In this document: positions 52,975 through 60,811 of the stretch, piece after piece
Layout: every line of letters starts with the position of its first letter
Numbering within the stretch: position 1 is the stretch's first letter
Source: Streptomyces sp. NRRL S-37
Lineage (GTDB): Bacteria > Actinomycetota > Actinomycetes > Streptomycetales > Streptomycetaceae
Reading direction: 5' to 3'
NCBI RefSeq assembly: GCF_000721605.1
Contig: NZ_JOIZ01000004.1
Location: forward strand, 1-64,000
DNA length: 64,000 bases
Translations under genes and position numbers: made by a program
The notes under the pieces: model-generated
The model's input: only the letters and a program-made list of their open reading frames with translations
The model's database searches: none
What the model was told of the DNA's origin: nothing

Positions 52975-53448
52975 ATGGTCACCCACATCGACGGAACCCC
53001 GAAAGACACACAGCCGCCGTCACCACCGCCACCGGCCCCGGAGGGCAGAACACGGCGGGACGTGACCCGCGGACTGCGCACCGGCGCGCTCGCCGCGGCC
53101 CTGGCACCGCTGCTCGCCGCCTTCCGCGCCCCGCGCCCCGCCGCTCCCGGGGAGGCCCCCGGCCGCGCCTCCTTCGACCGGACGCACCGGGGACGCCGCA
53201 TCCAGGGGACGCGGACCGCGGACGGCCACTGGCACGTCACCCTCGACGGCCGCCCCCTGCACCTGATGCGGCGGGCCGACGGCACCTGGCTGAGCATGGT
53301 CGACCACTACTGCTCCTACCGCACACCGCTCGACGCCGCCCGCGCCGCCGCGGACGCCCTCGCCCCCGGCGAGCGGCTGCGTGACGCGGGCACGCAGCCG
53401 CGGCACGGGCACGGGCACGAAGGAGGCCGGCATGGCGTACGTGCGTAA
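52975..53448 (+). CDS. melC1: MelC1-type tyrosinase cofactor (copper caddie protein)
   Basis: 157 residues from ATG at 52975 with AGGGAG eight bases upstream; ATGs at 52942 and 52954 lack sites. After a Pro-rich start there is an RR-containing hydrophobic segment (RRDVTRGLRTGALAAALAPL), probably a Tat-type signal. The mature domain has GRRIQGTRTADGHWHVTLDG and PLHLMRRADGTWLSMVDHY, the MelC1 core including the Tyr region that enters the tyrosinase active site. It loads copper on and escorts MelC2. The last 17 bp overlap the melC2 gene. Confidence 0.9.
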   Translation: MVTHIDGTPKDTQPPSPPPPAPEGRTRRDVTRGLRTGALAAALAPLLAAFRAPRPAAPGEAPGRASFDRTHRGRRIQGTRTADGHWHVTLDGRPLHLMRRADGTWLSMVDHYCSYRTPLDAARAAADALAPGERLRDAGTQPRHGHGHEGGRHGVRA

Positions 53449-54298
53449 GGACGCCGCCACCCTCACAGCGACCGAGAAACGCCGGTTCGTGAACGCGCTG
53501 CTGGAGGTCAAGCGGCGGGGCGAGTACGACGAGTTCGTGCGCACGCACATCGCGTACTACGCCTCCGACGGTGAACGGGGGCTGCGCACCGCGCACATGG
53601 CACCCTCCTTCCTGCCCTGGCACCGCCGGTTCCTGCTCGACCTGGAGGAGGCCCTGCGCCGGGTGGACTCCTCGGTGACCCTGCCGTACTGGGACTGGAC
53701 CCGCGACCGCACGACCCGCTCCGCGCCGTGGACCGCGGACCTGCTCGGCGGCAACGGGCGCCGCTCCGACCGCCAGGTGACGACGGGTCCGTTCGCGTAC
53801 CGGGAGGGCAACTGGACGATCCGGGTGAACGTGACCGACACGGAGTTCCTCACCCGGGACCTCGGCCGCCGGGCCGATCCGATCGCCCTGCCGGGCAAGA
53901 AAGACCTGGAGTGGGCGCTGAAGGAGTCCGCTTACGACGTGGCGCCCTGGGACTCGACGGTCACGCGGGGCTTCCGCAACCGGATGGAGGGCTGGGGCAC
54001 CGGCCGGGGCAGCGTCTCGTGGCGCAACCACAACCGGGTGCATCGCTGGGTCGGCGGGAGCATGCTCACCGCCGCCTCCGTCAACGACCCCGTCTTCTGG
54101 CTCCACCACGCCTTCGTCGACCTGCAGTGGTACCGCTGGCAGCGCAGACACGGCGGGGCCCGCTACCGGCCCGCGACCGCGCCGGGCTCCGGCGACGCGC
54201 AGCACGGCCGGATCGTCTCCCGCCACGAGAAGCTGCCGCCGTGGGACGTGACCCCCGGCGACCTGGAGGACGTCAGCGCGACGTACCGCTACGCGTGA
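53432..54298 (+). CDS. melC2: Tyrosinase (type-3 copper monooxygenase)
   Basis: 288 residues from ATG at 53432 after GAAGGAGG, a little longer than the classic 273-residue enzyme. Copper A ligands are His39, His55 and His64 (RTHIAYYASDG, TAHMAPSFLPWHRRF). Copper B ligands are His200, His204 and His226 (RNHNRVHRWVGG, NDPVFWLHHAFVD). It oxidises tyrosine and other phenols to quinones, the first step of melanin. It has no signal of its own and is exported with MelC1. Lack of Trp/Cys near the active site is normal for the bacterial form. Confidence 0.94.
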   Translation: MAYVRKDAATLTATEKRRFVNALLEVKRRGEYDEFVRTHIAYYASDGERGLRTAHMAPSFLPWHRRFLLDLEEALRRVDSSVTLPYWDWTRDRTTRSAPWTADLLGGNGRRSDRQVTTGPFAYREGNWTIRVNVTDTEFLTRDLGRRADPIALPGKKDLEWALKESAYDVAPWDSTVTRGFRNRMEGWGTGRGSVSWRNHNRVHRWVGGSMLTAASVNDPVFWLHHAFVDLQWYRWQRRHGGARYRPATAPGSGDAQHGRIVSRHEKLPPWDVTPGDLEDVSATYRYA

Positions 54299-54488
54299 CA
54301 CGACGTGCCCCCCACCTCCCGTTCGGCCATCTGATACCTCCTCGCACCGCGCTGACCTGCATATTCACAGGAAAGTTACGCAATTGGACGTTTCGGTTGC
54401 GAAGCGCCGCAAAACATCCCTTATAGTCATGACTGTCGGTGAACGGGCCATAACGGAACGTGCCGACACAACGAGAAACGGAGAGGTA

Positions 54489-54752
54489 ATGCGTAAGTTC
54501 CAGAAGGCCGCGGTCGTCGTGGCCATGCTCGGCAGCGTTGGCTTCCTCGGTGCGGGCGTCAGCCACGCCGGTGACGAGCCGAGCTTCAAGCTCGACAGCG
54601 AGCAGAGCCACTCCTGCACGGGTGAGGCCAACTTCCAGCAGGCCCTGATCGGCCTGCAGGACACCAACGTGGCTGCCAACGTCATCGGCGTCGGCAACCC
54701 GTCGGCGGGCGCCACCTCCGTGGAGTGCAACTCCATCCTCGGTGTTGGCTGA
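54489..54752 (+). CDS. Small secreted two-Cys protein near tyrosinase
   Basis: 87 residues from ATG at 54489 (GGAGAGG upstream). Signal peptide RKFQKAAVVVAMLGSVGFLG, cut near SHAGD. The mature part has two Cys (SHSCTGEANFQQ and SVECNSILGVG) separated by hydrophobic IGLQDTNVAANVIGVGNPS. This is a hydrophobic beta-rich composition as seen in chaplins and rodlins, although the sequence is not clearly either. The upstream 190 bp is AT-rich for this genome. A second protein with the same CNSI ending is encoded next. Function unknown; a surface role is inferred. Confidence 0.78.
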   Translation: MRKFQKAAVVVAMLGSVGFLGAGVSHAGDEPSFKLDSEQSHSCTGEANFQQALIGLQDTNVAANVIGVGNPSAGATSVECNSILGVG

Positions 54753-54783
54753 CGATCACTGATCCAGTGATCTAGGCAGGTCT

Positions 54784-54813
54784 CGGGGCTCGAACCCAGT
54801 GGTTCGAGCCCCG
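54784..54813 (+). terminator. Hairpin between the two small secreted genes
   Basis: 12-bp perfect arms (CGGGGCTCGAAC at 54784-54795, complement at 54802-54813) with loop CCAGTG, 31 bp after the first gene. It may end most transcripts and leave a lower level for the next gene. Confidence 0.78.
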
Positions 54814-54903
54814 GGACTCCTCGGCTTGTCGGGCCGCACCCCATTGATCGGAACGGCTCTCCCGCCCGTGGTGGAGGGCCGACCGCATAAGGAAAACAGG
54901 TAA

Positions 54904-55128
54904 ATGTTCAACTCGAAGAAGATCGCAGCGACAGCGGCAGCCGGAATCCTGGGGAGCTTCGCCCTGGTCGGTCTCGGCGCCTCGCAGGCCCTTGCCGACG
55001 ACGGTTCCGACGCGTGCGTCGCCGACGGCGAGACCATCAGCTGCGTCCAGTCGCAGACCTGCTCCGGTGGAGGAGAGGTCTCCTGCAACAGCATTGTCGT
55101 CATCCGTCCCCATGGATCGGAAGCCTGA
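54904..55128 (+). CDS. Small secreted four-Cys protein, relative of the previous one
   Basis: 74 residues from ATG at 54904 (AAGGAAAACAGG upstream). Signal peptide KKIAATAAAGILGSFALVGL, cut near ALADD. The mature 43-residue part has four Cys (DACVADGE, ISCVQSQTCSGG, VSCNSIVVI) and ends with the CNSI motif shared with the previous protein. It is short enough to be a structural or signalling peptide. The function is not known. Confidence 0.75.
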   Translation: MFNSKKIAATAAAGILGSFALVGLGASQALADDGSDACVADGETISCVQSQTCSGGGEVSCNSIVVIRPHGSEA

Positions 55129-55162
55129 CACGGCTGTCGCCCAGGTCTTGCCGCGAGGCGGA

Positions 55163-55197
55163 GAACGGCCGGGACCCCCGAGGGGTCCCGGCCGTTC
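55163..55197. terminator. Hairpin terminator between convergent genes
   Basis: Perfect 16-bp arms (GAACGGCCGGGACCCC at 55163-55178, complement at 55182-55197) with a 3-nt loop CGA. It lies between the small secreted gene (plus) and the hydrolase gene (minus, stop at 55215) and can serve both. Confidence 0.85.
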
Positions 55198-55214
55198 CGT
55201 GTGTCCCGGCCCGC

Positions 55215-56144
55215 TCAGCAGGGCCGCGGCGCCGTGAGAGGGGCGGCGTACGACGACTCGACGGGGGTGCAGTACGGCAGGCCGTCGATGGGGCGGTCGG
55301 TGCAGAAGCGGCCGATCAGGTCGGCGGACTCCTGGCTGCGCTCGACCGTGACCAGGTGGTCCGTCTCCTTGACGGTGGTGAACCGTGCCGAGGGCATCGT
55401 CGCGGCGAGTTCACGGCCCATCTGAGGGGTGCACAGGGAGTCGTACTCGCCGGTGAAGACCAGCGAGGGCACGTCGGGCACGGGCAGGGGCTCGTAGCAG
55501 CCGTGCGTCACGAGCCTCGTGTTGTGCTCGACCGCCTTCCTGAGCTCGTCCGGCGTCTGGTTCATGAACTGCCGGCGGAGGAGACGCGCCACCGCCGCGT
55601 GCCTGCGGACCTTTCCGATGCCCGGGTTCGACATGAACAACTGGACCAGCCTTTCGGCGGCCCCCTCGATGTCACCCTGTTCGAGCGCGTGTGACACACG
55701 CGGTACGGCGTCGGTGTAGAGGCCGGGAAGACGGATCGCCGCGCCGGCGAAGACGATGCGCCGCACGGACCCCGGATGCCGCTGCGCGAAGCGGAGGCCG
55801 ACGACCTCACCGAAGCAGCCGCCGAACAGGTTCACCTCGGGGACACCGAGCTCCGTCAGCATGTGCTGGACGGCGTCGGCGAGGAAGTCGATGCCGTAGC
55901 GGGCCGGCAGGAAGTCCGAGCTGCCGTAACCGGGCAGGTCCACGGTGATCAGCGTGCACAACGGCGCCAGCCACCTCTCGTGGCCCTGCCAGGAGTACCG
56001 GTTCTGCGACGACCCCCCGAGCAGCAGCAACGGAGCCGTCTGCGGTGCGCTCTGATGGACGATCCGGCACGTGTACGCGAAACCCTGGAAGGCGAGCCCT
56101 CGCTCCTCCACGGAGTCCTGGGCGGCGGGGACGGCAGTGCGCAT
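55215..56144 (-). CDS. Alpha/beta hydrolase with cysteine at the nucleophile position
   Basis: 309 residues from ATG at 56144 with CCGGAG upstream. Alpha/beta hydrolase fold: strand and oxyanion turn LLLLGGSSQNRYSWQGHERW, DLPGYGSSDFLPARYGID, nucleophile elbow LFGGCFGEVVGL, acid in FTGEYDSLCTP (Asp235) and His263 in KETDHLVTVE. The elbow reads G-G-C-F-G, so the nucleophile is Cys110 instead of Ser; the codon is a clear TGC. It is cytoplasmic, with no signal. Cys-type members act as thioesterase- or dienelactone-hydrolase-like enzymes, sometimes in biosynthesis. The substrate is unknown. Confidence 0.85.
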   Translation of the reverse strand: MRTAVPAAQDSVEERGLAFQGFAYTCRIVHQSAPQTAPLLLLGGSSQNRYSWQGHERWLAPLCTLITVDLPGYGSSDFLPARYGIDFLADAVQHMLTELGVPEVNLFGGCFGEVVGLRFAQRHPGSVRRIVFAGAAIRLPGLYTDAVPRVSHALEQGDIEGAAERLVQLFMSNPGIGKVRRHAAVARLLRRQFMNQTPDELRKAVEHNTRLVTHGCYEPLPVPDVPSLVFTGEYDSLCTPQMGRELAATMPSARFTTVKETDHLVTVERSQESADLIGRFCTDRPIDGLPYCTPVESSYAAPLTAPRPC

Positions 56145-56340
56145 GAACGGCTCCGGGAAGGCGAAAGACAGCGAACCGTTCCATGATTACCAGGAGTCCA
56201 GCAAATCCGCCGCAATCACTCCAAGGTGGGCGATCCAGTCATACCTGATCATGGATCGGAGTGAGGGGGCCCGGCCCGCCCGGAGCCGCGGTGCGCGGAC
56301 AAGCGGAAAGACCGGCGTTTCCGCCGGCCCATGAGCGTCG

Positions 56341-56390
56341 GCGCTCCCCGGCAGGACTCGAACCTGCGGCCAAACGCTTGGAAAGCGCCT
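56341..56390 (-). repeat. Truncated tRNA 3' half (att-like copy)
   Basis: Bases 56346-56373 match 58806-58833 exactly, and the match continues to 56390 with three changes, at a distance of exactly 2460 bp. It covers the acceptor 3' side, T-arm, variable loop and anticodon arm of a tRNA, but no 5' half follows (next bases TGCGGGTTGTGTCCC). A direct repeat of a tRNA 3' half is the usual footprint of a site-specific integrated element. It cannot be a working tRNA. Confidence 0.75.
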
Positions 56391-56622
56391 TGCGGGTTGT
56401 GTCCCACCCTCCTGATGACCTGTGGCTCTTCCTCGACTGAGCGGTATGTCGGTGGAGCTTTGACACGGATTCGGCATGCACTGTACGGGCGGCCCGTACG
56501 GTGTGAAGGTCACGCACACCGGCCGATGGTCTGCGGTGCCGGAGGTTGGGCCGGTCAGGGGAACGGAGCAGTCCCGGGGCGGGCTTGGAACGGGGCAGAA
56601 TGAAGCCTCTCAAAGGCGAGAC

Positions 56623-57039
56623 GTGGGGGTGGACGTGACGACGTATCTGGCTGAGGCTGATCCGCGGTGGGCTGAGCATTCCGGGGAAGAGGGGCACTAC
56701 GAAGCTCCGGAATGGGGTCCCGAGGACTTGGAACGCGCCGCAGTGTTCCTGGCCGAGCTCGCCCCGCAGGCCCGGCAGATGTTCGAGTACCTGCTACGCA
56801 ACCCCGGCCGGAGGATCCACTGCACAGAGTTGGTGGACAAGGCCCTGGGTGGGCCCAACGGGAGTGATCCGGCGCGACGCGTGGCAGGTGTTCTGTCCGG
56901 GACGAGCAAGGGGCACGGCAACAGTGGGCGGCGGTATCCGTTCTACTGGTGGGAGGCCCCTGAGGGAAGTGCGGGCGCAACGTACGCAGTCCGCCCCTCG
57001 GTAGCAGCGGTGTTCCTGGCCGCTCAGCTCGGAGAGTAG
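56623..57039 (+). CDS. DUF6416-like hypothetical protein
   Basis: 138 residues from GTG at 56623 (AAAGG six bases upstream); a later GTG at 56635 is possible. It contains YEAPEWGPEDLERAAVFLAE, QARQMFEYLLRNPGRRIHCT, LVDKALGGPNGSDPARRVAG and RRYPFYWWEAPEGSAG. The middle is winged-helix-like, so it could bind DNA. I recall this as the DUF6416 family, often near phage or mobile genes. It is the first gene inside the tRNA-bounded segment. Confidence 0.65.
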   Translation: MGVDVTTYLAEADPRWAEHSGEEGHYEAPEWGPEDLERAAVFLAELAPQARQMFEYLLRNPGRRIHCTELVDKALGGPNGSDPARRVAGVLSGTSKGHGNSGRRYPFYWWEAPEGSAGATYAVRPSVAAVFLAAQLGE

Positions 57040-57166
57040 CTCCATCACCCGTGGCTTGAGGGCCGCTGGTCTCGTAGTAGCGCCTCGCTGGCGATCATGT
57101 GTCGTCGACGGGGCGCATGCCTTTTGAACCTCGCCCGGTGTGTATCAACCGCCCTGCGAGTAGCGG

Positions 57167-57297
57167 CTAACGGTTGATCGGAATCTCATAGACGATCTCG
57201 CAGTGAGCGGCGGGCACCACGATGTCCGCCGTCTCCACGGGCCGTCCCTGGTCGCTGTAGTACGTCCGGCGGAGCGGTCGTCCTGTTGGGTGGCGGC
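57167..57297 (-). pseudogene. 3' fragment of a GntR-family (UTRA) regulator
   Basis: On the minus strand one frame reads RRTYYSDQGRPVETADIVVP then CEIVYEIPINR and a stop at 57167. This is the closing part of the UTRA ligand domain of GntR/HutC regulators, which act in AICE-type integrative elements among other places. Upstream codons do not continue the fold in this frame, and no HTH is found, so only the end of the gene is left. It supports decay of an imported element. Confidence 0.65.
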
Positions 57298-57632
57298 ATG
57301 GCTGCACTCATCAGCTCTGCAAGTGGCCGACCCATACAGTCTTGATCTGCTCACCCTGCTCGGCAGTGATGACGCCGGCCTCCATTGCCACGGTCACGAG
57401 ATCAGTGCCGGCCGCGGTCCCCGTCGTGGTCGATGGGGCGCCGGTGGAGCGGGGACCTGCGTCGGTGCGGTGTGTCGTGGTTTCCCGCGAAATCCGGTGG
57501 AGTCTCAGCGGCCGGTAGTGGTTGGGTCCTGCTCGATGCCTCGCCGACACGGCCCGGCACAGCGCGAGGCGCGAGGTTCGCATCGCAGGCGTGGTCCAGC
57601 CTGCGTGTCGTCGAGTGAGGGAAGTGGTCGCG
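57298..57632. other. Degenerate stretch between the GntR fragment and the methyltransferase
   Basis: 335 bp with no convincing gene. A minus frame from 57583 to 57311 would encode about 90 residues ending TDLVTVAMEAGVITAEQGEQ, which looks protein-like, but its start has no ribosome site and the front half is Arg-rich. It may be a second gene remnant. The ribosome site of the methyltransferase (AGGGAAG, 57618-57624) closes the region. Confidence 0.4.
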
Positions 57633-58421
57633 GTGGCTGGTTATGGGGTGCTTTCCGACGTGTACGAGTGGCTGATCGGGGACGACAGGTCGACCCCCGC
57701 CGAGGCGGCCGCGGTGTACTGCACCGATGTCGTGGGCTCTGTGCCGCCCGGTGCGCGCGTCCTCGACTGCGCGTGTGGAACCGGCCAGCTCGCCGTCGGT
57801 CTCGCGCGTCTTGGCCTTGACGTGGTCGCCGCGGACGCCAGTGCGGGGATGGTTCGCCGGACCGAGAGGCTCGCCGGCGAGCAGGGTGTCCCGCTTCGAG
57901 CCCTCCGCGCGAGCTGGGACGAGCTGCCCGACCACCTGGAGGACTCCACGTTCGATCTGGTGTTCTGCGTCGGCAACTCGCTCGGGCACGCCGAGGGCGC
58001 AGCCGGGCGCCTGGCGGCACTGGACGCGATGTCGCGGCTGCTGAATCCGGGCGGACGCCTCGTGCTCACGTCACGCAACTGGGAGCTGGTGCGCTCCGCC
58101 GGCTCACGGGTGGACGTCCGCGATCGACTCATCCGCCGCAACGGCCGCGATGCGGTCGTCAGCTACTCCTGGCAGATCGAGCAGCGCTGGGAGCAGGAAC
58201 ACTTCCTCGAGATCGTGGTCGCCCGGATCGAGCCGGACGGGGCGGTGCGAGCCTGCTCGGAGCGGTTGTCCATCTGGCCCTACCGGTACGAGGACCTCGT
58301 GGCGCAGTTGCGGAGCGTCGGGCTCATGGTGCGGTCCACCACCTTCGACCCCGAGAGCGATGGATACGTGGTGGTCGCCGGCCGCGACCAGGCGCGAGGC
58401 ACGTCCGAACCGGCGCACTGA
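57633..58421 (+). CDS. Class I SAM-dependent methyltransferase
   Basis: 262 residues from GTG at 57633, eight bases after AGGGAAG; two earlier in-frame GTGs are less well placed. Motif I is VLDCACGTGQLAVGLARLGL (near residue 40) and motif II VVAADASAGMVRR. Further FDLVFCVGNSLGHAEG (motif IV) and LLNPGGRLVLTSRNWEL (motif VI) follow. The arrangement resembles glycine/sarcosine or small-molecule N-methyltransferases. It is in the tRNA-bounded segment, so it may be cargo. The substrate is unknown. Confidence 0.85.
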   Translation: MAGYGVLSDVYEWLIGDDRSTPAEAAAVYCTDVVGSVPPGARVLDCACGTGQLAVGLARLGLDVVAADASAGMVRRTERLAGEQGVPLRALRASWDELPDHLEDSTFDLVFCVGNSLGHAEGAAGRLAALDAMSRLLNPGGRLVLTSRNWELVRSAGSRVDVRDRLIRRNGRDAVVSYSWQIEQRWEQEHFLEIVVARIEPDGAVRACSERLSIWPYRYEDLVAQLRSVGLMVRSTTFDPESDGYVVVAGRDQARGTSEPAH

Positions 58422-58773
58422 TCCGCTTTGCGTCGTTGCCGACCTGCCGACCTGCCGGCGCGCGACAGCCTGCAGCGGGTTCTTCGCTAAGTGTTCAGCG
58501 GTTGCTGCGGGTGCGGTCCTCGCCGCGCCGGCTCCCGGCCTGCGGACCGCGCGGCCTGCGCCGCCTCCACCAAGGCGTTCGTGATCCTGGACGGGACGCC
58601 ATCGAGGCACCTGGTGCCGGTTGGTCCTCCGGCCGGGAGCTTCGACACGTGTGCGGTATGGCCATCCGTGAAAACCCGGTGACAGCCGAACGGCCCCAGA
58701 GTCCGCCCCTGAACGTCGAGAGGGCGTCCGGGGCTTCGTCGTGGCGGCTGGCACCGGGTCTGACCAGCAAAAT
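58422..58773. other. Degenerate region, possible transposase remnant
   Basis: About 350 bp with no intact gene. A plus frame near 58555-58602 reads AASTKAFVILDGT, which resembles the KAFVILDGT segment of IS5-type DDE transposases, but the following bases do not keep the frame. It fits the idea of a worn mobile region next to a tRNA gene. The rest shows nothing recognisable. Confidence 0.35.
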
Positions 58774-58793
58774 GCCCTCCCTAAAGGGAGGGC
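58774..58793 (-). terminator. Hairpin terminator of tRNA-Arg
   Basis: 8-bp perfect arms GCCCTCCC (58774-58781) and GGGAGGGC (58786-58793) with loop TAAA, 9 bp past the tRNA 3' end on the minus strand, followed on that strand by TTTTG. This has the shape of a normal intrinsic terminator. Confidence 0.85.
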
Positions 58794-58802
58794 GGAGACG
58801 TG

Positions 58803-58875
58803 CGCCCCCGGCAGGACTCGAACCTGCGGCCAAGCGCTTAGAAGGCGCCTGCTCTATCCACTGAGCTACGGGGGC
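58803..58875 (-). tRNA. tRNA-Arg (anticodon TCT)
   Basis: 73 nt that fold as a full cloverleaf on the minus strand. The acceptor stem is GCCCCCG with CGGGGGC and discriminator G. The D-arm is GCTC/GAGC. The anticodon arm is GGCGC-CTTCTAA-GCGCT with anticodon TCT. The variable loop is TGGCC, and the T-arm is GCAGG-TTCGAGT-CCTGC. The CCA end is not encoded. A terminator hairpin follows. It reads AGA, a rare codon in this genome, and it appears to have been the integration target for the 2.46-kb segment. Confidence 0.95.
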
Positions 58876-59200
58876 CGGTGTGGTGGCCTGTCGTCGTGGT
58901 GCCCGGGGCCGGGCCTGTCCGTGACGTCGCCGGAGACAAGGATAGGGCTCCCGCATCCTTGTCCCTGTTGCCTCGCCTCCGTGGCTCGATGTGGAGGTTC
59001 GGTGAAGCGGTCCTGATAATCGCAGGCAGGTACGAATCGTGCACCGCTTTTGGTCTCTCGCGCCACCGGGTGTTGTGCACTCGTTATGCCTGGGGCGTGC
59101 ATGCGTCACGGTCGTCCCTTCCGTCCCTTGTGTCCGGTCGGCGCGCAGGCATACTCATATGCTTCAGAATTCCCCCAAAATTGGGCATTCTTCGCATGTG
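58876..59200. other. Divergent region between tRNA-Arg and the dynamin pair
   Basis: 325 bp with no supported gene. It must hold the tRNA promoter (minus) and that of the dynamin operon (plus). An AT-rich patch with CAGAATTC and CCCAAAATTGGG (59165-59185) lies just before the chosen start and has a small dyad. An ATG at 59159 would put this patch in the coding frame, so the start is not certain. Confidence 0.4.
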
Positions 59201-60808
59201 GTGACCTTGGACGTACGGCCCCAGCTGCTCGACGCACTCTCCGCCCTGCGCGACCGTGTCGCCGCCGCACGCTTCCCGCTGCCCCTGGCGGGGGCCGCAC
59301 GCGCGCGTGCCAACCGCGACGAACTGCTCGCGCAGCTCGACGACTATCTGGTGCCCCGGCTGAGAGACCCCGAAGCACCTCTGCTGGCCGTCGTCGGAGG
59401 ATCCACCGGAGCCGGGAAGTCCACTCTGGTGAACTCCCTGGTGGGCCGCCGGGTGAGTGAGGCGGGCGTCCTGCGGCCCACGACCCGGACACCGGTGCTC
59501 GTCTGCCATCCGGAGGATCACCACTGGTTCAGCGGGATGCGGGTGCTGCCCGACCTCACGCGCGTATGGGTGCCCCACCACCGGGACCCCGCGGACGACC
59601 TGCTCCTGCCCGGCGAGGACCCCGCGCGGGTGCTGCGCGTCGAGACCGCCGACACCCTGCCGCCCGGCCTCGCCCTCCTGGACGCGCCCGACGTCGACAG
59701 CCTCGTCGCCGACAACCGGGTCCTCGCCGCCGAACTCATCAGCGCCGCGGACATCTGGATCATGGTCACCACCGCCGCCCGCTACGCCGACGCCGTGCCC
59801 TGGCACATGCTGCGCACGGCCAAGGAGTACGACGTCACCCTGGTGACCGTCCTGGACCGCGTACCCCACCAGGTCGTCGCGGAGGTGTCCCGGCAGTACG
59901 GCGCCCTGCTCACCAAGGCCGGGCTCGGCCACGTACCGCGCTTCACCGTGCCCGAACTGCCCGAGTCGGCCTGGGGCGGCGGACTGCTGCCCGCCACCGC
60001 CGTGGCCGCGCTGCGGACCTGGCTGGTCCACCAGACGCTGGATCCCGCCGCCCGGCAGTACGTGATGGCCCGTACCGCGTACGGCGTCCTCGGCTCCCTC
60101 GACACCCGCATGCCCGAACTGGCCGGTGCCGCCGCCGCGCAGTACGCGGCCGCGCTGCGGCTCACCGCCGCCGTCGAAGGGGCGTACGACAGCGAGCACG
60201 CGCGCGTACGGAGCCGGCTGCAGGCCGGGGCCGTACTCGCCGGCGACGCGCTCAGGCGGTGGCGCGCCTTCCCCCTGGACTGCACCCCGGGCGAACTCCT
60301 CGACACCCTGGTGGAGAGCCTGAGCGCGCTGCTGCTGTGCGCCGTCGCCGCCGCCGACGAGCGCGTCGACGACGCCTGGCGGCGCGAGCCCGCGGCGGAC
60401 GCCCCCGAGCTCGCCGGGCGCGGTGCCGCGCCCGAGAGCGCCGAGCACCGCATCGGACTGGCCGTACGGCGCTGGCGGCGCGAGCTCGAGGAGTACGCCG
60501 AGGACGAGGTGCGGGAGCTGGACCGAAGCGCCGCGCCCGATCCCGAGACGGTCGCCGCGCTGGTCGCCACGGCGCTGCTGGGCGGCCGCCGGGCCCGGAC
60601 CGCCGGGGAGGGGCTCGCCGAGCGGATCGGCGCGCACGGCGCGCTGCGGCTGCGCGACCGGGGCGGACGGCTGCTCGTCGCGTACGTGGACCGGGTCATG
60701 CACGCCGAACGCGAACGCCGGCTCGCCCCGCTCGACGCGCTGGAGGTGCACGCGGAGCCCCAGGCCGAACTCATCGCCGCGTTGTCCGTACTGCAGAAGG
60801 AGAGGTGA
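59201..60808 (+). CDS. dynA: Dynamin-like GTPase A
   Basis: 535 residues from GTG at 59201 ([20 protein letters not shown]); GTG 59198 and ATG 59159 are alternatives. The G-domain shows [10 protein letters not shown] (P-loop, residues 66-75), a PTTRTPV switch segment and LLDAPDVDS (G3). It lacks clear membrane helices, unlike its partner, and is rich in helices after residue 300. In Streptomyces the DynA/DynB pair stabilises FtsZ rings in sporulation septation; the assignment rests on the pair order and on the following ssbB. The next gene starts 4 bp after its stop. Confidence 0.82.
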   Translation: MTLDVRPQLLDALSALRDRVAAARFPLPLAGAARARANRDELLAQLDDYLVPRLRDPEAPLLAVVGGSTGAGKSTLVNSLVGRRVSEAGVLRPTTRTPVLVCHPEDHHWFSGMRVLPDLTRVWVPHHRDPADDLLLPGEDPARVLRVETADTLPPGLALLDAPDVDSLVADNRVLAAELISAADIWIMVTTAARYADAVPWHMLRTAKEYDVTLVTVLDRVPHQVVAEVSRQYGALLTKAGLGHVPRFTVPELPESAWGGGLLPATAVAALRTWLVHQTLDPAARQYVMARTAYGVLGSLDTRMPELAGAAAAQYAAALRLTAAVEGAYDSEHARVRSRLQAGAVLAGDALRRWRAFPLDCTPGELLDTLVESLSALLLCAVAAADERVDDAWRREPAADAPELAGRGAAPESAEHRIGLAVRRWRRELEEYAEDEVRELDRSAAPDPETVAALVATALLGGRRARTAGEGLAERIGAHGALRLRDRGGRLLVAYVDRVMHAERERRLAPLDALEVHAEPQAELIAALSVLQKER

Positions 60809-60811
60809 CCG

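Noticed and set aside
56341..56400. A second complete tRNA gene
   Set aside because: The 3' half matches a tRNA, but no D-arm or 5' acceptor strand is found next to it, so it was called a fragment.
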